Assembly: GCA_016490735.1 (NCBI GenBank)
Contig: JAEMWC010000032.1
Coordinates: 981,001 to 1,045,000 of the forward strand
Origin: Pachyseris speciosa
Taxonomy: Eukaryota; Cnidaria; Anthozoa; Scleractinia; Pachyseridae
Direction of reading: 5' to 3'
Length of the DNA stretch: 64,000 nucleotides
Notes under the pieces: generated by a model
Seen by the model: the letters and a program-made list of their open reading frames with translations, nothing else
Database searches by the model: none
What the model was told of the DNA's origin: nothing
Shown here: piece by piece, positions 10,601 through 23,700 of the stretch
How positions within the stretch are numbered: position 1 is the stretch's first letter
Layout: each line of letters opens with the position of its first letter
Translations under genes and position numbers: made by a program

Positions 10601-13600
10601 ACTCTGGAGTTCTTGTTGCTGTAATTTGCATCTTCCTTTTCATGTCAATTTGCAATTCTGTAATCAGGTTTTGAGCTTATGACAAAATCTTTTGCCTCCA
10701 GTGGCTGGTACAAAGAAAAGCCTTACTTTTGCTGTGAAACAAGATACTAAGCAAAAACAGATACCACGAGCCCTCTAGTTTGTTCTTTGGCAGAAACTTG
10801 GGTCTTGAACTTGGAATTATACGTGTGCAAACCTTTATCATCTCACAGGTTCGCATGTGCAAAGCTATAAGGCATCAACGAAGTTAAAAGTTTGCCCTTA
10901 ATGTAAGAGAGACATCATCTCTTAATGCTTACAACTTTATACCCAAGCTGCATTTTATGAATTATTTTCAAATTTCTGAGTGTTTTGATCTTTCCAAACT
11001 GCAGATACTGGCTTGTATTCAATGGGAATTTTGGTAACCTCTCACAAAGAAGTCTCTTGTCTTAACATACAGGTTGGATGTATGAATGCTATGAAGAAAA
11101 TTCTTCCAAGTTGACGTGCGTCATAAGATGACTAATATGATTTAAACAGAAATAATACTATACCCTCTTTTTACGGATACCCTTGGGACAAGAAGAGATA
11201 TTTATATTAAACAGTTTTGCGAGCACTAAGGAAATTGTCAATAATAAATGTTCATATCTTTAGGGTTCAACTTTATTAGTCTGTGTCCTTTTCAGTGAAT
11301 TTCCCAGCTGTCTCACTAGTGTGTGTTTTACTATTATGCCGCAGGGAATTATTAATTACCATCTCCTGCATGGGTATAATGCTTAAGCCTGCCAAAGAAT
11401 TGCCAATTTTGCTTTCTTGACAATTTGCCCTCACCCATTTATCACCTCACTATCCTGTCACAATGTTTGGGTCTCACAGTTGTCATGACCTGTAAATACA
11501 CCTGAATGGAGAGAAATGACTGTTAGAAATATTATAATTATAGTCTCTAATAATTATTGTAGGTGCCTCTAGGGACACACTATGCTTGTTGAAAATGAAA
11601 TTCACTAAGTGCCACTTTATCATCCCTTCACTGACGTCTCTAATAAAGTGTGAAAGGATGCTAGCTTTAGGCAATAAATTAATGCTAGGTGATAATGTTA
11701 TGTTTAGTTAGTCCAAGGTCATTGTTCAAGACTTGCCCATTTGTATATGTTAGGAAAAAAGAGTTTTGTGGGGATAAGTATAATCTTATTGGATGGTTTC
11801 AATTTTACTGGGCTGCTGCATATATTTCAGTCCTGCGTGATCAGCTTTGCATTTCATTCAGACTTTTAGTTCCTGCATAGACTGAGTCGTGCATTTTGGT
11901 TTGTGGTAATGTACAGTTTAAAAAGTGTATATTAATGAACATTTTGGATTGAAAGGTTGATAATTTTCAAAAAGAAAGAATGAACAAAAGCGTGTTCTGT
12001 AAATATTGCAAGAGGTCATCCAATATAGCTTGCTATCTTATATGCATGTTAATGGCGCTTCATCCTTTTCCAAGTTCATTTGTTCGCTTTCTTCAATACC
12101 ATAAATTCAAGAAGGCTCATCAAAGGCCCTGATAATGTTACAGAAAGCCATTTCTTAGACGCAAATCAGTTTAAATAACAAGATCAGTTTTAGATACTGA
12201 CCTATAACTTGGAGTTTTTAGGCTGTTTTCAGGCTGTGCTATTTATAAACAATCAGGACCTACAATACCTATCTTATTATAATTATGTTAATTTTTTTGT
12301 CCTGCCAGCTAATTTGCCACAAAATTGAAAAACTCACATACTGCAAGAACTCAAATGTGTAAAGGATGCAGAAGAATTCCAAGCAGTTATCCTTATTGCA
12401 TGAAAGCATGTTAAATTCGTCTGGTGCGTGGGATGTCAAAAAGCAAATTACGTAAAAGTACCTCAGTAAAGTGCTGCTTAATATTTCACTTATAAGGACT
12501 TTATCTTGATTGAAAACTTAAATCTAATTAGCCTGCACATTGAATGGTCTGGGTTGAAGGCTGTGTGAGGGATCAGACACCAAGACAGAGCTACTTCCTT
12601 TTCTCTCATAATGCAATTTTTTTGAATTTTGTAATCCAGGAAAGGTAGGTGTGTTTTACTGTGTGTGTATTTGTGTTATGAGAGGGAAAGGGGGGGGGGC
12701 TTGCTAATTATGGACTGGGCCCGTTGTTCGAAAGCTGATTAACTTAATCCAGGATTAGCACAAACTTTGGTTGCAGTTTTTAACTTTTGGATGAAAGTTT
12801 CTTTTGCTGCTTTTTGATTTTCAGGATTTACGCCCTCTAATCTAGAATTTTGCAGAATATCAGTTTTGAACAACTTTTGTGGATATGATAGAGAAATCAA
12901 CTCCTTGGTTAATTTTGAACCTTTGATTAAGGTTAATCGGCTTTCGAACAACCAGGCCCAGATATCAACACAGTACCCTGAACCCCTCTCTGTACCAGAC
13001 TATGTTTAGCTGAATTTTGTGCCATTGTACCAGACTAGACACCAAATCTTTCTTTCCAACTTCCTTCCTATTCTAAATGAATAGAGATCTAAATAGAAAG
13101 GGGCTTGCTGTGATTGGTCATGGTTATATCTACTGTACTGTAGGTATCTCCCCAAAGCACTCACGCGGCATATGTCTTTATGCATTCGGCTCAACCAGGT
13201 ATTTCCTCCATTTTCCCACACACTTAATTTTTTTTTAAAGTTTGTGTTAAGTTTAGTATAGTTGCTGACAGCTGTCCAAAATATTTTGTGGATTAGAAAT
13301 GTACAATGTTTTTTTTGTCCATCCTTAAGGCAATTCCTCACATGTGCATGGCACATCCTTATTGTACATACTTTATGGTGTCATTAGCGCACACCAATAC
13401 CTGCACACATTGAAAACATGGCAGATTATATAATTAGCCTTGATATTGAGCTCTGTCACTTGAAAAATGTCTATTGCTCACTAACAAATCAGTATCACTG
13501 TCCAGTCATTTTAATCAAGTAATCATAAGCTTTGCGTGAGAAAAGACTGATCTGATTTCTATTGTTGAAAATTGATTAAATAAGGAAATAGCAGCCACGC

Positions 13601-16600
13601 CATGGTCTTTTCTATTTTGCAGTTTGATAACCATAGAAAGAAATTTGGTTCAAACTCCTAACCGATGATTCAGCTTTTCTGTGTAAATCAAAGAAAAAAT
13701 GTTTTTCTGTTTTTTGGTTCAGACACAATGTATTGATTGTACATGTAGTTTATGTTGTGTTCTCATGAGTCTGGGCTCACAATGATTTTACAATAACTGG
13801 GAATGCATTCTTATATACATGTACATGTATAATAAGCATTAAATAATGCCAAAAAGTGGCATTTTCAATGCCTCACTGCTCCTAAATGAGCATGGTTAAC
13901 CCCCTTTTTTATTTTGAAATTGAATTTCTGACATGACAAATATTCAGTGGACAAAGTTTGAACAAAAATCTATTGTCAGCATTATTTCAGTGGAATTACC
14001 TTAAGCATAAAGATTGTTGCATGGTTGTTTTTGTGGGTGTTATTGTTCCTATTTCTTGAACAGTGAAAAGAAAAGCATTCAGCGTTTCTTTTTTGCTGGG
14101 TTAACATTAAAAAGAAACATGGTATTGGGACTTTATGGAGGATGAAATTATAGCTGTAACTGACCCTCTTGGGACAGTACAGTGTTCATTTGTTTTACGC
14201 ACCTGGAAACAGCATCATTGATACATGTACATTGAATAGCTATAAAGATTATTTGAATGATCACAGTTGATGAACATATATTGTATCCCCAAAAGGTCTG
14301 ATATTGCTTGGTGCGAGGTTTGACCAAGGTGAACTGTTGCATTAAATGTTACCAACTAATAGTCTGCCTTTTTCGGACATAACTGCATGCCTGCTGGGTT
14401 AAGACCGCAGTATTTTTAGTTCAATTTGGCTTATGGCTTAATTTGAATTATATTAATAATGGTGTTATAACACCGTGGACATTTTTTCATCCCTCACCGA
14501 AATCTGATTATAAACTTATCTATTTTACAGCAGTATCAGCCCCTATTGTGTACCAGACATACCCCAGGTTATCCAGTCCAAGCCTGCGTCATGCAACCAT
14601 GCACTTTTCACCAATTAATAATTAAAATCAGTTTGTTAATTATGTTTATGTAGCTGAATTTGCTTATCTGATTTAACTCCATTACCTTTTTGGACAGACA
14701 AACCCAGTACCTTCGTATAGTTCTATCTTTTTCTTTAATAATATTTATATTTTTAATATCTGCTGATTTGCACTAATAGCACCTTGGAAAATATTGTATT
14801 ATTGTTCCTCTAAGGTGAACTGGCCTTAACATGTGACTTATATTGTCAATTTTTCGTTTGAGTGTCAGCTCTTATAATTAACTTTCAAAGCTGTTGTTCA
14901 CGCTGATGTTTGTGTCTTGTTGAAACTGGCTTGAATTCAATACTACTGGTATTTTTTGAAACTGTGCCATTGCCAGAGAATTTGTGTTGTTCTTATATAT
15001 TGATGTTGTGGTTCAAATTTGTATTTGATTTGAAATTAATTTTTAAACCAGTGTGATTTTGAATTTTCTTTGTTACAAATTATGATAATTGGTATGAGAC
15101 AAAGAAACATAGGAATCAATCTGGTTTAAAAAGTTGAAAATTTTAATCACAGCAACCGTTGATATTGTGTTTTTAGGTGCTTTTGTGGCACAGTGCCCAT
15201 TAATTGGGACTTAACCAAATAAGAGTGTCATTCTTTGATTGCATAGCTTTTAAATGGAAAAGTTTTCCTATAAAGAAAAGAGGAAAATTTACCAGCACCT
15301 TTAGGAAGTAGCACTTATAGCTTGTAAGATCACTTGTAATGATTTCATCCTCTGAGTCAAATGTTTCAGTTGATTGCATGACTCAAAGCTGTTTGTTGTT
15401 AAGTGGGGAAACTTACATGTCTTGTGAGTGTTCAGGTTGTTATTATTTTCGTTTGTCATGAAAACATTCCTTTTGTCAGAATGTTGTCTTGTGTCTTTTC
15501 TGATGTACTAATAATAAAGTATTAAACTTTCTTTTAACATTCTCTTTTATTGAAGAGTTTATGTTTGCAAAAACAGTTGTTTGATTCATAATCTCAATAT
15601 TTTTAATGCTCAAACATTATGTTTCAAATTTGTCATTGAAGGAGTTGTACCAAGAAAGTAATAATAATTATTGTGTGTTAATTAGCTTGGAAAATGTTAT
15701 TTTCAGAATGCAAAGCATTTTTAATTTTCCAACTTACATTTATGGTCCAGAAATATTCCATTTTAACTATATGGTCATTTTCATGGCTTTTAATGTCTAG
15801 TCATATGACTTTGTTACATAAACAGTCTCTTTAGTTTTGCATCACCTTCAGTCTAATATTGTTTTGAAGATCTTGATCGAATTTGTCTTCTGTGCGAAAT
15901 CAAGAAAAAGCCCAAGTAATGACTTGGCCTTTTCATAAGTATACATATGGAGTATAGTTTCTATATGGTTTAACCTCAAGAGTTGTACTTCAGCTTGGCA
16001 CAGTACAAATTGACAGCTGGAGAAAGATTGATAAATGAACAGTGCTTCTCAATACATTGAGGTTTTCTTTGATTGTTCTCTTTTCAAAGTTGGACCCCCA
16101 TGGACAGCACAATGAACTATATGAACGGGAAGTACTAGATGCACATCAGTGATATCCACCTGGCAGAGCAGTACCTCACAGGAAATTACTCTTCACTGAT
16201 TACATTCAAATGGTGTAACTTCACTGTGTCATCCAGGCACATACTCAATATTTAGAACAACTTAATGGTTGCTGAAGGCCAGCAAAGCCAACACAGATGA
16301 ATTCATACAGAGATAGTGATTGCATAATGCCAGATTTTCACAGAAAATTTGACAGAATACAAGTGAATCAGGTCATGATGTTCAATCAGGTTCTTAAAAA
16401 ATGTCATAACAAGAAATGTCATAAAAACAAAAATGTGAAAACTTAGAATTTTTGTTCAGTCAACTTGCAAGATATATAGTTTCTGTTAATTTGAGAACTT
16501 CTTTTCATGACAAAATATCGGTCTATTGTTTTAACCTCCAAATTCATGTGGTGTCATGATTTTGAATTTTTATCTGCAGCAGCAGGAAGGTGGTTGCTTA

Positions 16601-19600
16601 ATTTCAAAGCATGATCATTTGTTCAGCAAATATTTAGGTCAAAAGAAATATTTATTTATTTATTTATTTTTAATAACCTTTATAACATATGACTATTTCA
16701 GTACATCGACAAAAAAAATTGTTGACAAAAACATACGCACAAAAGAGAGAAACAGATGGGAAAAAAAGTGGACGGCATAATTAAGTACATGCTTACACAT
16801 CTGATTAATAAATTATTACTGATTACACATACATAGATAAGAAATTGTCTAAACTAGAGATAACTGTGGTTTACTATGTCAGTTCAAATACATTATAAAA
16901 AAGATAGAGGGGATATGTACAAATAGTAAAAAGCAGAAGAGTGAAGCAAGGTTTTTATTAGAAATTCTTGATCTGAAGTTTTTGTTTCAATTTTCTGATA
17001 AATTCCTGTTGGTTACACGTTTTTAAGTGTAGTTTTTGAGAGTTGATGTAGTATTTTGCAAACAATAGTAGTTGAGTTTTAAGAGATTTCGGCCATTACT
17101 ATCACAATGATCAATTCCAAAAAGCTTTTCAGTCATAGATGTAGAGTAAATGGAATCATTTGATCTGTTAAACCAAGTTACTACATTGTTGAGAAAGGCC
17201 TGAGAAGTTTGACATTCGACGTAAGAATGCAAAATAGAGTCAGCCTCGCCACAGTATAAGCATTTATCGTCTGATTCAATGCCATAGGTGTTTAGTTCTT
17301 TCTTGGTGACAATTACACGTCGATGTAAAAATTTATAATTAAACTCTGTTAGCAGCTTTCTTTACAGATTTTGCTTATCTGAGTAAAGGCCAGTTTCCAA
17401 TTAAATTCCTCCAGATTGAGATCTTTTTGCCATTTTTTAGTCCGGAAGGCACAGTTTTGGATGCGTTAACGAACAGCCAATAATAGTCTTTGCATTTCAT
17501 TTTGGCAAAATTAATACGAACAGAGAGAGTGAGTTGATAGGTGGTACTATCCAGGAAATCTCTTTCATTAATGGGTCGATAAGTTCTAGCCTTCTCAAGA
17601 ACATATTTGGGGATTGCAGAAAGTAGTTGTAGATAATTCAAGAAGTTACATTTGACATTGCATTTCTTGTAAAATACATTCCAGGTTAAACATTTCCCCC
17701 ATGATCCAGAATATCCCCCACTGAAAACACACCTTTCTCGAACCAATTTGCATAAAAAAGGTCTTCTGTTGATTAAAATGTCCTTGTTGTTGAACAGGAG
17801 CAATTCTGATCCATTACTACTTTTGTATAATAACTTCAACTCGAGGAAGTTCACCAAGATTTGTTTGTAGAAGAGTGGAATACAATACAAGTGAATCAGG
17901 TCATGATGTTCAATCAGGTTCTAAAAATGTCATAACAAGAAATGTCATAAAAACAAAAATGTGAAAACTAAAGAATTTTTGTTCAGTCAACTGGCAAGAT
18001 ATATAATTTCTGTTAATTTGAGAACTTCTTTTCATGACAAAATACTGGTCTATTGTTTTAACCTCCAAATTCATGTGGTGTCATGATTTTGAATTTTTAT
18101 CTGCAGCAACAGCGAAGGTTGTCGCTTAATTTCAAAGCACAATCAATCATTCAGCAAATATTTAGGTCAGAAGAAATATACATTTTAATCATCTGAAACA
18201 AGCCCCCTTTTTGGAAAGTGATTGACACCAAGCAAGGACAATAGTTTGGTTAAATGAGAACTTAAATTAAACTGCTTCCTCAAACTCTAACATGACTGCT
18301 CATGGTGTTCTGCCCACCTAATATGTATAAACTAAATGTCTTTCATAAACATCGGACATGAATTCATTAGTTGGACAAATGTATAACCCCATTGTGATTG
18401 GCAGCAAATTATTTTCTTGCCACTTTTCTTTGAATAATCAGTCTTCAATGTTTCTACTTGAGAACTAATATTAGATTTAAGAAAGCAACTGTGTGTTGCA
18501 GTAACTTATAACACCTAGAAACATGTTATTGCAAAATTGCCAGTCATGAACAGTGTTAAAGTTTTAAGCTCTGTACTTTATCATGATGGAGAGAAAAATA
18601 GAGTCATCAAGAACTTGAATTATTTTCCTATTTTCTGATTTCTTGAGCTTGATTTGCCTGCAAGTTAAGGAGATAGAAAGTCACTAATTGAAGGTGTTTT
18701 TTTTCTGTGGAACATAAGTTATGGGTGTGTAACTTATTTAAGAGACATGGAAAATAGAGCTCTTTATTTATGTTCAGGTCAATGGAAATGAACATAGTTG
18801 TAAAACTAATAAGTTGATTGCTTGTGCATGTGTTACAAAATCACAAGAATGTGTAAAAATGTTGTACAGTCATGGTTTTTTATGCTCAGTTGGTCAGGAC
18901 AGTAATTATTCTAATTCATGGTACTCCTTTTTCTTATTCTTCAGAGATCTAAGTTTTAATGAACTGACTTCACTGGATCTGGCAAAGCTGTCAAGACTTA
19001 CAAATCTACAAGAGCTGTGAGTAGTACCAGTATTTTCTGATATGCTGTAAACAGGTTTGTGTTTTATTCACATGTTCCCTTTTTTCTTTTAGACTTCTTC
19101 ACAACAATCTGCTTACAGAAGTCCCACCATGGCAGTCTTTGCCATCTTCCTTGATTCGTCTGTCTTTGTAAGTAACTTGTGTTAAGCCTGCATGAATACT
19201 TGTGGGATTTTTTTTGGATAGCTTAGAAATAAAAATAGGATAAATTAAATACCTGAGTGCAGGGTTATGCTCTAGCAGCACCTGGTAGCCCCCGATGAAC
19301 TTACCTTTTCGTTTGGGCGACAAGGAAGTCTCAGTTTTTGCCCAAAGTTACTATGCTGGGCACCCTGGATTTCAAAGGTTCAGAGTTTTCAGCTCCAAAA
19401 AAATTTCTTTGAGCACAACCTTGGAGTTGTTTTGTCCTTTTTAAGTATGCAGATGTTGCTGCTGCACAGTCTAATTATAAATTTGCTGGAAACATAAAAA
19501 TGCTTATTCGAGGGCAGTCAGTTAATTGGTCACCAATTTAGTCTGTAATCATGCAAGTGACTAACAAAATTGTGGGAGTCTGATTTGTTTCATCTCGAGT

Positions 19601-20758
19601 ATGATTACAGACCAACATGGACAACACAAATTAGTCCTGTCACCGGTTAATCGTATCTACATGTATAACAAAATTTGAGAAAGAAATGAGAGAAAAACTT
19701 TTTGGGAAAAAAGACAACAGTTTTCACTTCAATATACAACTGTCCTCTTGCAGTGCATGTGATGGTGTGTACTTTCCAATTACTTTGGGCAAGACATGTA
19801 CACTGTCCTATTAATGCTATGATCATAGTTGGTGATAGCCTATCAGATTCGAGAATTTTGTTATAGTTACAATTAAGGGCTTTAACCTGCCAAACCTGTT
19901 ATCGTTGAATATTCTCAGTGGAACCTTTGTTTTACTGGTAGCTTAACTGTTGCAACTAGGGTTATTTTACTCTCAAAGCAACAAGTTTGTCTCAGTTGTG
20001 AAGCTCACGCCAAGCAGGCTGTGGCATAAAACGAGATGACATTCTCATTGTTTCTGTCGGGAAAAAGTAATTCAACCAATCGCAGTATTTTTTCCAGGTT
20101 AAAGTCATATGATCATAATTATATCTCCATTTGTTAATTTTGCAGTATGAGACTCAAGAGGAATTGAATTTAAATTGCTCTTGAGTGAAAAAGATTATTA
20201 TTCAGCAGCTTTTTCCTACAGAAATGAACTTGTCTTATGAATTACCACCTATGTTAATTTGTGGATGTAGACTTGCATTTCTCTCTTTACTGGGAATTCT
20301 TTAGTCCTTATGGTATGCCGCCTTTTGTTATCTTTTTGTTGCAGGCATCGCAACAGAATCACGTACCTACCTTCCCAGAATGTTACGAAGCAAATGTCTT
20401 TGCAGTATTTGTAAGTTTGACAGATCCTTTCTATCATGCATTGTGCCTTCAAACATTCCTACATTTAAATGTAGGTAGTTGAGTGGCAGCAGGGTTGGCA
20501 CAGTAGTGAGAGCACTCGCCTTCGCCAATGTGTCCTGGTTCGATTCCCGGACTTGGCATCATATGTGGGTTGAGGTTGTTGTTACTCTGCTCCGAGAGGT
20601 TTATCGTTGGGTACTCTGGATTTTCCCTCTCCCCAGAAACTGCAACATTTGATTAGATTTTATTCTACTTTATTATTTTAGAGTTGATTTGATTTAGTCT
20701 CCTCAATTAGTAGAGCATCTGATTTGTGGTAAAAAGATTTGAGACTTTAATAAAATGG

Positions 20759-20796
<38 letters not shown>

Positions 20797-23700
20797 AATA
20801 TTATTATATTACAGTACAATGAATATTTCAATTTGAGTGCCATGTTTTTACAATAGGATCCTCTTTAGCAACCAAATATGTTCCCCTCCTCTTGAAAGTG
20901 TTCATTTCCAGTAAGGGGAAGGGGTGCTTTTTTGTAAGCTTAGTTTATAATAAGCTGCCTGAACAACCTTTAGACTCTTCATCCACTTTAGTTGTTGAAG
21001 CTAACTCTGATGTGTTAACCCTTTAACTCCTAAGGGGTTAGACAGAGTAAAATCTATAAAGTCACTCTTAGGAGGGAAAGGGTTAATGGATCACAGGATA
21101 CTTTAACAGTTCTTTTCTTTTGAAGTGAATGTGTGGGTTCAGAAAATATCCACAGAATAAACTCTCTCCAAAAAGAGTCTGTGGAAAGAGGGAAGGGTTT
21201 TCAAAGAGCACTGTATTTACTGAAGGAAAAGTATGGGGCAAAATTAGAATTTCTTGTGTGGTTGGGGCGGGGGGTGAAGTGGTTAGGATTGGTGTCCAAT
21301 CTCAAAAAATCTTGTGAGGGTGGTAGAGATTATTGATACTGTGCAGAACAACTCATTGTAAGTTCACCTTTTGTGGGTTAAAAGTGATTAATATTATTGT
21401 TTGTTCCTAACAGTAATACTATTTACTTTCTTCCATTCTTATGACTGTCAGGTTCTTGAACAGCAATCGAATTTCAACCGTTGGACGAAATGCATTTGCC
21501 AACCTTACTTCTGTCCAGTCGATGTAAGTTCATTTATCTGTTATAATAGATTTTTGTGTCTAGTGTTGCATAGCAACTAGACACCTTGCAAGAGCAGTAA
21601 AAGATTGTGCAAGTGCTTCATATAGGATGACAAATGATGAAGTACTGTTATGGTTTCAGTGAACTTTCCCTTACATGACTAGCTACATGGAGTAAGTGAC
21701 CACTGTGTAATACAAAGTATGAGTAAAATGTGTACCCAAAAAATGTGTAACCAAAACCACATTGACATTTTGTCGTGACATCAATCATGTAAGTCAGAAA
21801 TTGGCTCTATACCTTGGTATAAAAACCTGTGAAATTCATGAATGACATAAAACAAACAAAACAAAACATTCTAAACAATAGCATACAGCAAAACAATACC
21901 TCATAAAACAAAGAAAACTTTGCCAGGTTTTTACACCAAGGTAAAGCCCGGAAATCCGTATTTGGTGAGTGAAACTCCTGGAGCAGACAGAGTGGATATT
22001 CGCAACCAAATGAATTTGAAGAAGTAAAGGTTATGAGTAATTGCTTATCGTTGTAAACTTAGAAACAACATGACAATAGTTTTTCAGGAAAATCATGTGG
22101 TCCCAAGATCAACCATAGGGATCTATTCAGGACCAATTAAATTCAAAAATGAAAAGGGGACGATTGAAGTGTCAAGTTCGATGATTGTCATTAAAGTCCA
22201 TTTTTTGTGCCTTCATCATCAGGAGCAAAAAAAACCGCTGTCTCTTTAAGGGATGTAGTAAAATGCAATGAAACGTGACTTATTGAATGATTGCATAACT
22301 GATAGGAATAGGAAATAATTGACACTTGTAGTTTGATAATCATGCAAATATGTTTAGATACTTGTTCAGTGGTCCCAGGTCATTAGTGGCTAGTACACAT
22401 CTCATGTTCTTCTAAGTGCTTTTTGTTTGGCCTTTAAGGTCACCATATTGTTAGATATTGAATGTTGATAGCCTGCCTTGTTAGTGCTATCATCTTACAG
22501 ACCCTTAAGACGGAGAGTCAACCTTTTACACACAGAGCACATCACAGATTGCTGACCCCATTTGTGACTCAGACAAACAATGTTAAACATTTGTATTGCT
22601 GTTAGGTGCCTCAATCCTGTCAAAGCATTTTTTCATTAGAAGGCAGGATACTTGAAAAGTATTCATTGAGACAACCAAAACTTGGTCAAGTAGGTGGTAC
22701 AAAAAAATTGTAGGAAAGACCTTGTTTGAAATAAAAGTCGCTGTTTTTGTTACTGGAAACTGGTATTATTTCTAAAGGATTACATTCTCAAAATGTTTAA
22801 TTTCCAGGCCTTTCAGAAAATTATTATGAAAATGTGAAAGGCACTGGTTTGGATGGTGGTGCGAAAGAACAGTACGCTGTAGTATTTTCTTAAGTTGCAA
22901 TATTATTTTAAAATACTGGAAAGCTGCAGAACTTATTGAACTTATACAGCCGAGATATTTAGCGTTGCAACATGTACATGGTATACTAGACTCTATTAAG
23001 CAGTAACATGTACAATATACTAGACTCCCTTAAGCAGTAACATGATAGTATACTCTACTTTATTTAGCAGTACAGTATATATCGTCACTAAGGAAATACA
23101 CACAGAAGCAATACACAAGGTTTACAGCCAGCCAAAACAACTGTGCTGGCTAGGTTTACTTCCAAAGTTCCTTTTTATTAGAGCCTTATTTAGTTATATT
23201 GGCTCACTCTATCTGACACATGTTGTAATGCCAGCTCTAATACTGCACTGCAAAAGGCTACAGTGACTATCACCCACATTTCTATGACTCTTAATGCAAT
23301 GGACAGTGTAAACCTTGCATTTTTATTGGTCCAGAGGAGTTAACAGTTAAAGTATAGGTTTGCGATTGATGCCATGAGCTGAAGAAAGTAAAACAAATAT
23401 ATAAAACGAACAGATTCCATTTGTCAGTGCATGTGTGTCGTGGTTCAGTTTTATTGTTGGTTCAATTTTTATTTTCCTTTGTTTTGTACTCATTATCATA
23501 CATCACCATACACAAGAACAAAAGAAAATAAAAATTGAACCAAGGATAAAATTGAACTGCAACTTGTGTACTCTGATAATGCACGGAGAATGTCACAACG
23601 CAGTAAGAACATCAGTCATGCTATTTACATGTAGATGGTATGCATTACCGGTAGTTACCAGAGCAGATGCACAGCCACTTATGGAATCTATTTGTTAAAC

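Noticed and set aside
17375..17890. 171-residue - strand open frame as a host gene
   Set aside because: Its motifs are those of a LINE reverse transcriptase C-terminus and it lies within the LINE.
19258..19370. CAGGGTTATGC ... GGCACCCTG as a small hAT element
   Set aside because: Only about 9 bases of the ends pair and no target duplication is visible, so it is too weak to annotate.
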